NCBI GenBank assembly: GCA_030151845.1
Contig: JASLCM010000166.1
Location: 1 to 5,925, forward strand
Length of the DNA: 5,925 nt
Reading direction: 5' to 3'
Source of the DNA: Bacteroides sp.
Lineage (GTDB): Bacteria > Bacteroidota > Bacteroidia > Bacteroidales > Bacteroidaceae
Shown: positions 1 through 5,925 of the stretch, piece after piece
Layout of the letters: each line of letters starts with the position of its first letter
How positions within the stretch are numbered: position 1 is the stretch's first letter
Notes under the pieces: model-generated
Seen by the model: only the letters and a program-made list of their open reading frames with translations
Databases searched by the model: none
What the model was told of the DNA's origin: nothing
Position numbers and translations under genes: made by a program

Positions 1-456
1 ATTAAATACTTTATCTTGTATCGTCTTTTTTAAGACCATTATGTATAACTCCTCTTCTTTAAGAGGAGAGCTATAGTCTGAAAGGTAATTCTCTGTTAAT
101 TGGAAAAGATGAGTATAAATTTTCTTTTCTACTTTAGCTTTATTAAACAGCTTGACGAGTTCATCATTTGCTTCTTCGGCTGTTGTAAATCGCTTTAAGA
201 GGTCGATATAATTTACTACTCCTTGCTCAAAAACTTCAGGGTGGTGAATATAATTCGTATCCTTAAAGTTTATTTGGTCCCAGTAGTGCTTAATCAGGTA
301 GTTAGCTCGTGCCTCAGCATCTCGTAGAGTCATGGGGATACTTGGGTATACAAAAGTAGTTATAGTGTCCTTTTTAGTATTCTGTTCAAGTGCAAATGCT
401 TGATTAACGATAAAGAGACTTAGTATAAGTAAGATAATCTTCTTTAACTTGATCAT
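1..456 (-). CDS. Exported DUF5106-type protein, N-terminal part (runs off the window)
   Basis: An open frame of 152 codons runs from ATG at 456 to the window edge without a stop, so only the N-terminal half or so is present. Residues 1-22 form a clear signal peptide: basic start (MIKLKK), hydrophobic core (IILLILSLFIV) and an A-F-A cleavage site before LEQ. There is no lipobox cysteine, so the product should be a soluble periplasmic or secreted protein, not a lipoprotein. The mature part (residues 41-90, with the stretches RANYLIKHYWD, DTNYIHHPEVFEQG and VNYIDLL) resembles from memory the DUF5106 domain of Bacteroidales proteins, which often carry a thioredoxin-like domain further on; that part would lie outside the window. 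The start overlaps the kinase stop codon by 4 bp (ATGA), so translation is likely coupled. There is no Shine-Dalgarno site. Function unknown. The gene is certain; the family name is from recognition only. Confidence 0.85.
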   Translation of the reverse strand, partial: MIKLKKIILLILSLFIVNQAFALEQNTKKDTITTFVYPSIPMTLRDAEARANYLIKHYWDQINFKDTNYIHHPEVFEQGVVNYIDLLKRFTTAEEANDELVKLFNKAKVEKKIYTHLFQLTENYLSDYSSPLKEEELYIMVLKKTIQDKVFN

Positions 457-2285
457 GAGTTACTATTTTTCGATAATGTAAATATAAATTCTAATCCTCC
501 ATTAAACTTTTTCTTTGCAAGAATGGAGCCTTTGTGCACTAAGATAGCATTTTTTACGATAGCTAATCCTAATCCTGTTCCACCAAGTTTTCTCGAACGT
601 CCTTTATCTACTCGGTAAAATCGTTCAAATAATCTGCTAAGGTGCTGCTCATCTACGCCAACCCCATTGTCTGAAAAGTTAAAGTAGTAAAACTTTGAAT
701 CTTCTCTAAAGAGGCTTATTGTGATGTCTATGTTGTTCCCACCATAATAGAGAGCATTATCGAGTAGGTTTCTAAAGATAGAGTAGAGTAAGGAGTAGTT
801 TCCAATGATACTTATTAGCTGCGGAACCTGATTCTCAATCGTTATTCCTTTACTAGATGCTATAATCTTTGCATCTTCAACTATTTCATGCACCAGTTCG
901 CCCAGCTTAACCTTTTCAAACTCTATGTTGTTCTCCCCTTCGTCTATTCTTGTAAGCACCGAGATGTCTTTTAGAAGATGGGAGAGTCTGATACTTTGTG
1001 TGTAGCATCTTTCTATAAATTTATTTTGCTGCTCTGTAGTTAGTTGAGGATTAGACGTTATAGTTTCTAAATAACCTTGGATACTACTTACAGGTGTTTT
1101 TAATTCGTGTGCTATGTTTTGTGTGAGCTGTTTTTTAAGTCTTTTCTGTTCCTCCTCTTGTGTGATGTCATTTATTGAGATCTCGAAGCTTCTATCTTGA
1201 AAAACAATTGTATCTACCGCAAATATCTTTCCGTTTTTAAGAATAGTAAAGGAGAACCTTCTCTCCTCTTTTAATTCCCCTTTTGAATGCTGTAGTTTAG
1301 CGATAAACTCTCTTATGGGGGTGAACTCTTCAATTTTTAGAACATCCTCTGCATGCTTTAGCATCTTATCAGAGAGTTGATTACTGTATTGTATAAAGAG
1401 GTTGTTTACGATAATTTCTCTCTTTTCTGCAGTAAAGACACCTAATCCTTCATGTGAAGTTTGCAAGTGAGCTATTAATTTCTCTCGCTCAATGTAAAGA
1501 GCCTCTTTGGTTTGATGAAGCCTTCTGTATATTTGAATAATGTGTTGTGATATAACTCCTAGCTCATTGTGTGGAAAAGAGTCAAAATAAGATATGCCAA
1601 TGGGTAGTCCTTTATCTGCACGCATAGCAAAATCTCTTAGTTGATGAATGGATTTACTGATTTTGCTGGTTAGTGTATAAAAAATAGTGAGTAAAATCAA
1701 TGAAACAACTAGGGCGAACCAAAGAAAGTGGTTGTCTGTTTTTAAAGCATTGAGCAAGGTCAGTGTATAAGGCTGGGCAGATCGTATCAAATAGTTATCG
1801 AATCGAGTAGCCGAATAAAAATAGGTCTGACCAGTAGTCTCTGAGACTCTTCTTACATCATAGCCTAATCCCTCTTTTAGTGCTTGCTGAATCTCTTTTC
1901 GGTTGAGGTGGCTAGGAAGGCTTGACTCTTTTTTTTGTTGGAAGCTATCATATATAACCTCTCCCGATAGAGAGAAAATAGAGATTCGCAACTCTCTTTT
2001 TAAGTTTTTATTGTGTCTATCTTCGAATTGGCTAATTTTTTTAAAACTCCTTTGATCGGAGTTGATAAAGTCATTGATTCGCTGGTTAGTTTCTTGTAGT
2101 TGGGTATGTAATATATCTATTTTGTACTCTTTTTCTCTTTGGTATTGATACAGTGTAAAGCTGAGAACGAATACAAGATAGATGGAGACGACAATAAGAA
2201 AAAGCTTTTTACTTAGTGATAGCCAGGGAGTTTTAGAGCTTTTTCTTGCTTTAAGGGTTCGTTTAATTTTCGAGTTCAAACCCAT
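453..2285 (-). CDS. Membrane sensor histidine kinase, PhoR/WalK type
   Basis: This 610-residue kinase should autophosphorylate on a histidine and pass the phosphate to the response regulator encoded just upstream. Residues 1-27 are a basic cytoplasmic tail, about 28-46 a first membrane helix, 47-186 a periplasmic sensor region, and about 187-205 a second helix. A HAMP-like linker (206-260) and a PAS-like region (about 265-375) follow. The HisKA domain carries the H-box IAHELKTP with His393. The ATPase domain has the N-box (NLLDN, 506-510), G1 box (DNGVG, 539-543), F-box (LFERFYRVD) and G2 box (GGTGLGLAIVK, 568-578), so all catalytic motifs are intact. The sensor region, with ISIFSLSGEVIYDS and NRKEIQQAL, resembles the Cache-like sensors of PhoR/WalK kinases. 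The start overlaps the regulator gene by 23 bp; the next in-frame ATG is residue 221, so this start is preferred. No phosphate-transport genes are in view, so phosphate as the signal is unproven. Confidence 0.95.
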   Translation of the reverse strand: MGLNSKIKRTLKARKSSKTPWLSLSKKLFLIVVSIYLVFVLSFTLYQYQREKEYKIDILHTQLQETNQRINDFINSDQRSFKKISQFEDRHNKNLKRELRISIFSLSGEVIYDSFQQKKESSLPSHLNRKEIQQALKEGLGYDVRRVSETTGQTYFYSATRFDNYLIRSAQPYTLTLLNALKTDNHFLWFALVVSLILLTIFYTLTSKISKSIHQLRDFAMRADKGLPIGISYFDSFPHNELGVISQHIIQIYRRLHQTKEALYIEREKLIAHLQTSHEGLGVFTAEKREIIVNNLFIQYSNQLSDKMLKHAEDVLKIEEFTPIREFIAKLQHSKGELKEERRFSFTILKNGKIFAVDTIVFQDRSFEISINDITQEEEQKRLKKQLTQNIAHELKTPVSSIQGYLETITSNPQLTTEQQNKFIERCYTQSIRLSHLLKDISVLTRIDEGENNIEFEKVKLGELVHEIVEDAKIIASSKGITIENQVPQLISIIGNYSLLYSIFRNLLDNALYYGGNNIDITISLFREDSKFYYFNFSDNGVGVDEQHLSRLFERFYRVDKGRSRKLGGTGLGLAIVKNAILVHKGSILAKKKFNGGLEFIFTLSKNSNS

Positions 2286-2961
2286 AACCGTAGCCTAACC
2301 TTGTTACAATGCACTGTCCGTAATCTCCTATCTTTTTTCTTAGTCGTGTGATATTAACATCTATTGTTCGATCAAGAACACAGACCTCATCGCTCCAAAC
2401 ATGGTTTAAGATCTCTTCTCTAGAAAAAATTCGACCTTTGTTTTTTAAGAAAAGTGCTAATATTTCAAACTCTTTTTTGGTTAAGGAGACTTCTGTATTT
2501 TTTATAAAAACCTTTTTCTGTTCGAGATCCATGCGTAAGTCTGCATGTGTTAGCTGCTCAGTATAATCTTGGTTTGTAGCAGGAAGTGAGGCTCTTCGAA
2601 GAACAGCTTTAACTCTGAGAATAACCTCTTTCAGAGAGAAAGGCTTAGCTATATAGTCGTCTGCTCCTAGATTGAACCCTGTGACAGTGTCATTTTCGGT
2701 ATCTTTAGCTGTAATGAAAATGATAGGGATATGTGCTGTAGCTTTATCCTTTTTGAGTATACTAGCCATTTTAAAACCCGAAATTTGATCCATCATAACA
2801 TCAAGCAGCAGTAAGTCATAGCTGGTTAAGTTAAGTTTGAGTGCCTCTTCTGCCGAGTAGGCTGTTTCTGTGATAAACCCCTCATTATCTAAGTTAAATT
2901 TCAGTATTTCACAAATATCCTCTTCATCGTCGACTATTAGAATGCGATTCTTTGTTCTCAT
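2263..2961 (-). CDS. OmpR/PhoB-family response regulator
   Basis: This is a 232-residue DNA-binding response regulator of normal family length. The receiver domain (about 1-124) has the acidic pocket Asp11-Asp12, phosphoacceptor Asp54 (in LLLDVMM), switch Thr84 and Lys106 (in AKPF). The C-terminal winged-helix domain (about 135-230) shows the recognition-helix segment DRTIDVNITRLRKKIG (197-212) and the wing TRLGYGYGFE. Everything needed for phosphorylation-dependent DNA binding is present. It is the first gene of the leftward operon, and its last 23 bp overlap the cognate kinase gene. The ATG at 2961 lies about 20 bases below a Bacteroidetes-type promoter, with no Shine-Dalgarno site and an A/T-rich leader, as is usual in this phylum. 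It resembles the PhoB-like regulators common in Bacteroides. I left the symbol blank because its regulon cannot be inferred here. Autoregulation through the repeats at 3059-3090 is plausible. Confidence 0.95.
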   Translation of the reverse strand: MRTKNRILIVDDEEDICEILKFNLDNEGFITETAYSAEEALKLNLTSYDLLLLDVMMDQISGFKMASILKKDKATAHIPIIFITAKDTENDTVTGFNLGADDYIAKPFSLKEVILRVKAVLRRASLPATNQDYTEQLTHADLRMDLEQKKVFIKNTEVSLTKKEFEILALFLKNKGRIFSREEILNHVWSDEVCVLDRTIDVNITRLRKKIGDYGQCIVTRLGYGYGFELEN

Positions 2962-2989
2962 ATTGATCTTATTTTAAAATAGCACTATA

Positions 2990-3020
2990 CAAAAATAGTC
3001 TATCTTTTCACTCAAACAAA
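2990..3020 (-). promoter_or_regulatory. Bacteroidetes-type promoter for the two-component operon
   Basis: Read on the minus strand, TTTG (3020-3017) is followed after 19 bases by TATTTTTG (2997-2990). This fits the Bacteroidetes primary sigma consensus of a -33 TTTG and a -7 TAnnTTTG exactly. A transcript would start near 2983-2985, leaving a leader of roughly 20-25 bases before the response regulator ATG at 2961. The motif is short and the region AT-rich, so some chance remains, but both the spacing and the position are right. Confidence 0.7.
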
Positions 3021-3058
3021 TATGCAGTTTAGTTATTTCCCTTTTCCGACAGATCTTA

Positions 3059-3090
3059 TTACAACCTTGTAACAAAAAGGAGGAGGTTGT
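3059..3090. promoter_or_regulatory. Repeat cluster between divergent promoters, candidate operator
   Basis: Three overlapping symmetries occur here. First, TTACAA-CC-TTGTAA (3059-3072) is a perfect 6-bp inverted repeat. Second, TTACAA (3059-3064) and TAACAA (3070-3075) form a direct repeat with an 11-bp period, the spacing used by PhoB/OmpR-family dimers. Third, ACAACCT (3061-3067) and AGGTTGT (3084-3090) are perfect 7-bp arms around a purine-rich 16-base centre. The cluster lies about 26 bases upstream of the rightward -33 element and about 38 bases upstream of the leftward one, suitable for an activator. That the adjacent response regulator binds it is inference. Confidence 0.4.
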
Positions 3091-3116
3091 TTTCAGTTTA
3101 ATTAATAACAGCATCT

Positions 3117-3148
3117 TTTGTTTATAAGGTGTATGAGTGTTACTTTTG
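3117..3148 (+). promoter_or_regulatory. Bacteroidetes-type promoter for the DUF3805/ABC-F operon
   Basis: TTTG (3117-3120) is followed after 20 bases by TACTTTTG (3141-3148), matching the Bacteroidetes -33/-7 consensus (TTTG, TAnnTTTG). The predicted transcript start is near 3153-3156, giving an AT-rich leader of about 45 bases before the ATG at 3200. I see no stable hairpin or riboswitch-like fold in that leader. Confidence 0.65.
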
Positions 3149-3199
3149 TCTAGATAAAGAATCTACTCTCTTCTAATATTTTATTAAAATAAATATGTT

Positions 3200-4042
3200 A
3201 TGAGTTTAAATAAGAAGTACATATCTCCATATGCTTGGTTCTCATTCATGTATCCAAATAGCTGGTATGAATTTGATGATGTTGAAGGCTGTTTTTTATT
3301 TTATGATCCGATAGAGTGGGATGGTAATTTTAGAATCTCCGCCTACAAACAGGAAGTTAGCTATGAGAAAATAGAGAAGCAACTGTTTGCTGATGAGGTT
3401 AAGGCTAACCAAGAAGCTAAGAGAGTAGAAATAGGCAATAAAAGCTGCTTATACAGCACTTCACTATTTGAAGAAGAAGGAGAAGAGTTTTGTTCTCATC
3501 GTTGGGTATTTGCAGTCCATGATATGGCTTTTGAGTGTACCTTTACCGCTTTTAGTAAGGAAAAAAACACTGTTGCACAGGATATAATAACCTCAATAGA
3601 GGTTAGAGATATGAATGTAAAGTATGCTCCAGAACATATTCCTGTTCGACTTTCTGAAGTTTATGCGATAAACACAGCTTACGATTGGGTAAGTAGTGTA
3701 ATAAAAGAGGAGTATAAAGTGGATTTTCAAGGTAAACTGGTTGACCTACCTACGCTTCAAAAATATGCGGATTCAGGACGAATTGGTAGGAAAAAACGGA
3801 AAGAGTGGTTGGCAGTAGGGTTAGCTTTAGCTGTAATACTAACGAATGAAATAGAGGGGTTTGAGTGGAGAACCTTAATAGATGGAAACAGAGAAGATCC
3901 GATCTTATTATATGAGCCTACAAACTTAGTAGTAGACCCTATGAAAATGGCTTGGAGCGTAGTTAAAACTACAGGAAAGGTCAATTTAGAAGAGACTTTA
4001 AAAGAGGTGTTGAACAAACTCGAAGAGAAAGGAAATGAATGA
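3200..4042 (+). CDS. DUF3805/DUF3806 two-domain protein of unknown function
   Basis: This is a 280-residue protein with no signal peptide or membrane segment, so it is presumably cytoplasmic. Residues 1-138 match my recollection of DUF3805: ISPYAWFSFMYPNSWYEF near the start, then FLFYDPIEWDGNFRISAYK, and FECTFTA at 111-117. Residues 142-272 match DUF3806: IPVRLSEVYAIN, a central hydrophobic segment (EWLAVGLALAVILTNEI, 202-218) and the well-conserved TLIDGNRE (225-232). The pair is typical of Bacteroidales, but no function is known to me. The opening pattern FSF-YP-W resembles proteins of the PsbP/Mog1/DcrB fold, a weak structural hint only. The gene leads the rightward operon, and its stop overlaps the ABC-F start by 4 bp, which suggests a related job. 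The ATG at 3200 is preceded by an A-rich leader without a Shine-Dalgarno site. A two-codon reading frame (3195-3203) overlaps this start. Confidence 0.9.
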   Translation: MSLNKKYISPYAWFSFMYPNSWYEFDDVEGCFLFYDPIEWDGNFRISAYKQEVSYEKIEKQLFADEVKANQEAKRVEIGNKSCLYSTSLFEEEGEEFCSHRWVFAVHDMAFECTFTAFSKEKNTVAQDIITSIEVRDMNVKYAPEHIPVRLSEVYAINTAYDWVSSVIKEEYKVDFQGKLVDLPTLQKYADSGRIGRKKRKEWLAVGLALAVILTNEIEGFEWRTLIDGNREDPILLYEPTNLVVDPMKMAWSVVKTTGKVNLEETLKEVLNKLEEKGNE

Positions 4043-5907
4043 GTAGTTATTTGCAGGTAGAAAACTTAACCAAATCTTTTGGTGATTTGGTATTGTTTGA
4101 TGAAATATCTTTCGGTATTCATCAGGGAAATAGAATCGGACTTTTAGGGAGGAATGGTGCGGGGAAATCAACACTTTTAAGTATCCTTTCGGGAGAAGAA
4201 GGTTATGATTCGGGTAATATTGCCTATAAAAGAGATATTCAAGTGGGTTATTTACGTCAAAATCCACTATACCCTAAAGATTTAACAGTTATAGAGGCCT
4301 GTTTCTATCATGGAAATGAGACCGTGGAGTTGATAAAAGAGTACGAGCAATGTATGAAAACTCCAGGAAATCCGGATTTAGCTAATCTTTTAACCCGAAT
4401 GGATCAAGCCAATGCCTGGGAGTATGAGGTTAAAATTAAGCAGATACTAGGGCAGTTAAAAATAACTGACTTTGATCGTAAAATAGGACAATTATCGGGT
4501 GGACAGTTAAAACGAATCGCATTAGCTAATACGCTGATTACAGAACCTGATCTTCTTATTCTTGATGAGCCAACAAACCATTTGGATTTAGATATGATTG
4601 AGTGGCTGGAAGAGTACTTGAAGCGAACCAACCTAACTCTATTAATGGTAACTCATGACCGCTATTTCTTGGATCGGGTGTGTTCAGAAATTTTTGAATT
4701 AGACAACTTGTCAATTTATCACTATAAAGGAAATTATAGTTACTATTTAGAAAAACGTGAAGAACGTATAGAAGCTACTAATGCAGAGGTCGCTCGTGCA
4801 AAGAACTTGTATCGAACAGAGTTGGACTGGATGCGTAGAATGCCTCAAGCTAGGGGCCATAAGGCCAAATATCGAGAAGATGCCTTTTATGAGTTAGAGA
4901 AAGTGGCAAAAAAACGTACCGATGACAGTCAAGTAAAACTGGCTGTAAAGTCTGCATACATCGGAAGTAAAATCTTTGAAGCGAATCACCTCAATAAGAG
5001 TTTTGACCAATTAAAAATCCTTGATGATTTTTCTTATACTTTCTCTAGGTATGAAAAGATGGGGATTGTTGGAGATAATGGGACAGGTAAATCTACCTTT
5101 ATAAAGATTTTGATGGGAGAGGTTGAGCTTGATAGTGGATCTTTAGAAATAGGAGAGACAGTTAGGTTCGGCTATTATGCACAGGAAGGTTTGCAGTTCG
5201 ATGAAGAGATGAAAGTGATAGATGTGGTACGAAATATTGCTGAAGTAGTTGAACTAGGGAATGGTAAGACACTCACTGCTTCTCAATTTTTGCAACATTT
5301 CCTATTTACCCCAGAAACACAGTATAGTTACGTGCACAAGTTGAGCGGAGGCGAACGAAGGAGGCTTTATCTTTGTACTGTTTTAATGAAGAATCCTAAC
5401 TTCTTAGTACTTGATGAGCCTACGAATGACTTGGATATCATGACGCTCAATATCTTAGAGGATTACCTTCAAACCTTTCAAGGATGTGTTATAGTGGTGT
5501 CTCATGATAGATATTTTATGGATAAGGTAGTAGATCACCTTCTTGTATTTAATGGAGATGGTGATATACGTGACTTTCCTGGTAATTACACCCAATATAG
5601 AGCATGGAAAGAGTTTAAAGAGGAGGAAGAACTCAAAAGAGAAGAGGAGAAAAAAGAGACTAAGGATACCCGTGTACGACTAGCTGGGAGTCGGAAAATG
5701 AGTTTCAAAGAGAAACGTGAGTTTGAACAGCTTGAGAAAGAGATAGAGCTACTAGAAAAAGAGAAAGAAGAGATAGAGAAAGCTCTTTGTAGTGGAGAAC
5801 TTACAGTTGATGAGATTACTGAACTATCGATACGCCTACCTGTTGTAGATGAAGAGTTAGATAGCAAAAGTATGCGTTGGTTAGAACTGAGTGAAATAGA
5901 GTCATGA
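4039..5907 (+). CDS. uup: ABC-F family ATPase, Uup-like
   Basis: This 622-residue protein has two ABC ATPase domains in one chain and no membrane segments, the hallmark of ABC-F factors that act on ribosomes rather than transport. Domain 1 has Walker A GRNGAGKST (37-45), signature LSGGQ (152-156), Walker B ending in Asp176-Glu177, and switch His206. Domain 2 has Walker A GDNGTGKST (345-353), signature LSGGE (435-439), Asp459-Glu460 and His489. Both sites therefore look active. The interdomain linker (about 240-305), with its basic stretch ARGHKAKYRED, is expected to reach toward the P-site tRNA. The tail (about 525-620) is highly charged and predicted coiled coil, matching the Uup C-terminal domain; the length is close to E. 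coli Uup (about 635). Uup has been linked to ribosome assembly and stalled-ribosome rescue. The start is preceded by AAAGGA five bases upstream and overlaps the previous stop (ATGA). A resistance-type ABC-F is less likely given the tail. Confidence 0.93.
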   Translation: MSSYLQVENLTKSFGDLVLFDEISFGIHQGNRIGLLGRNGAGKSTLLSILSGEEGYDSGNIAYKRDIQVGYLRQNPLYPKDLTVIEACFYHGNETVELIKEYEQCMKTPGNPDLANLLTRMDQANAWEYEVKIKQILGQLKITDFDRKIGQLSGGQLKRIALANTLITEPDLLILDEPTNHLDLDMIEWLEEYLKRTNLTLLMVTHDRYFLDRVCSEIFELDNLSIYHYKGNYSYYLEKREERIEATNAEVARAKNLYRTELDWMRRMPQARGHKAKYREDAFYELEKVAKKRTDDSQVKLAVKSAYIGSKIFEANHLNKSFDQLKILDDFSYTFSRYEKMGIVGDNGTGKSTFIKILMGEVELDSGSLEIGETVRFGYYAQEGLQFDEEMKVIDVVRNIAEVVELGNGKTLTASQFLQHFLFTPETQYSYVHKLSGGERRRLYLCTVLMKNPNFLVLDEPTNDLDIMTLNILEDYLQTFQGCVIVVSHDRYFMDKVVDHLLVFNGDGDIRDFPGNYTQYRAWKEFKEEEELKREEEKKETKDTRVRLAGSRKMSFKEKREFEQLEKEIELLEKEKEEIEKALCSGELTVDEITELSIRLPVVDEELDSKSMRWLELSEIES

Positions 5908-5925
5908 ATCTTACAAACTTTCATA
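5904..5925 (+). CDS. Start of a third gene in the rightward operon (partial)
   Basis: An ATG at 5904 overlaps the ABC-F stop codon in the ATGA pattern also seen at 4039 and, on the other strand, at 456. Seven codons (MNLTNFH) are visible before the window ends, too few to identify a product. No terminator follows the ABC-F gene in the remaining 18 bases. The call rests on the repeated overlap pattern; the ATG could be fortuitous. Confidence 0.45.

Noticed and set aside
23..68. Two perfect hairpins: GTCTT-TTTT-AAGAC (23-36) and CTCCTCTT-CTTT-AAGAGGAG (49-68), suggestive of a terminator or attenuator
   Set aside because: Both lie inside the open DUF5106 frame, and on the transcribed strand neither stem is followed by a U-run. 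The low-complexity Glu/Lys codons explain the symmetry.
2301..2314. AACCTTGTTACAA, nearly the same as AACCTTGTAACAA in the candidate operator (3063-3075), as a possible second regulator site
   Set aside because: It is fully explained by the conserved C-terminal codons of the response regulator (VTRLGYG). A single near-match inside coding sequence is not enough.
2348..2566. 72-codon plus-strand frame opposite the response regulator gene
   Set aside because: It is antisense to a clear full-length regulator, has no recognisable domain and has no promoter or ribosome site.
3061..3090. ACAACCT/AGGTTGT arms as an RNA hairpin, riboswitch or terminator
   Set aside because: The arms lie upstream of both predicted transcript starts, so they would not be transcribed from either promoter. 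There is no adjacent U-run, and a DNA-level site is more likely.
3757..4267. Minus-strand frames of 86 and 89 codons opposite the DUF3805/3806 and ABC-F genes
   Set aside because: Both lie antisense to well-supported genes, and their composition merely mirrors the opposite strand.
4039..5907. Reading the ABC-F gene as an antibiotic-resistance determinant
   Set aside because: The charged C-terminal coiled coil and the operon with a DUF3805/3806 gene fit a housekeeping Uup-like factor. There are no mobile-element or resistance neighbours.
5586..5924. Serine-rich 112-codon minus-strand frame at the right edge
   Set aside because: The serine runs are the reverse complement of the GAG/GAA/AAG codons in the ABC-F coiled-coil tail, so it is a shadow frame.

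Overview
The window looks like ordinary chromosomal DNA from a member of the Bacteroidota, most likely the order Bacteroidales. The DNA is AT-rich. Two genes belong to families I associate mainly with Bacteroides and its relatives (DUF3805/DUF3806 and DUF5106). Both putative promoters fit the Bacteroidetes consensus (TTTG, about 19-20 bases, TAnnTTTG). Most start codons sit behind A-rich leaders rather than clear Shine-Dalgarno sites. The genus cannot be determined from what is here.

Two divergent operons flank a 238-bp regulatory region (2962-3199). The leftward operon (minus strand, 2961 down to beyond position 1) encodes an OmpR/PhoB-type response regulator, a membrane sensor histidine kinase of the PhoR/WalK type, and an exported DUF5106-type protein cut off by the window edge. 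The response regulator and kinase genes overlap by 23 bp, and the kinase and DUF5106 genes by 4 bp (ATGA). Together they form one transcription unit: a periplasmic or membrane signal is sensed by the kinase and relayed to the regulator. The exported protein is either an output or a signal-sensing partner.

The rightward operon (plus strand, 3200 to beyond 5925) encodes a cytoplasmic protein of unknown function with DUF3805 and DUF3806 domains, then an ABC-F ATPase of Uup type (two ATPase domains plus a C-terminal coiled coil, acting on ribosomes rather than transport), then the first seven codons of a third gene. Both junctions in this operon are also ATGA overlaps, so translation of the three genes is probably coupled.

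The intergenic region holds one good promoter for each direction. Between them lies a compact repeat cluster (3059-3090), a candidate operator for the response regulator. Coding density is very high. I see no RNA genes, mobile elements, CRISPR arrays or factor-independent terminators, and no clearly novel system. The points most worth a second look are the candidate operator between the divergent promoters, the coupling of an uncharacterised DUF3805/3806 protein to a ribosomal ABC-F protein, and the DUF5106 protein locked into a two-component operon.
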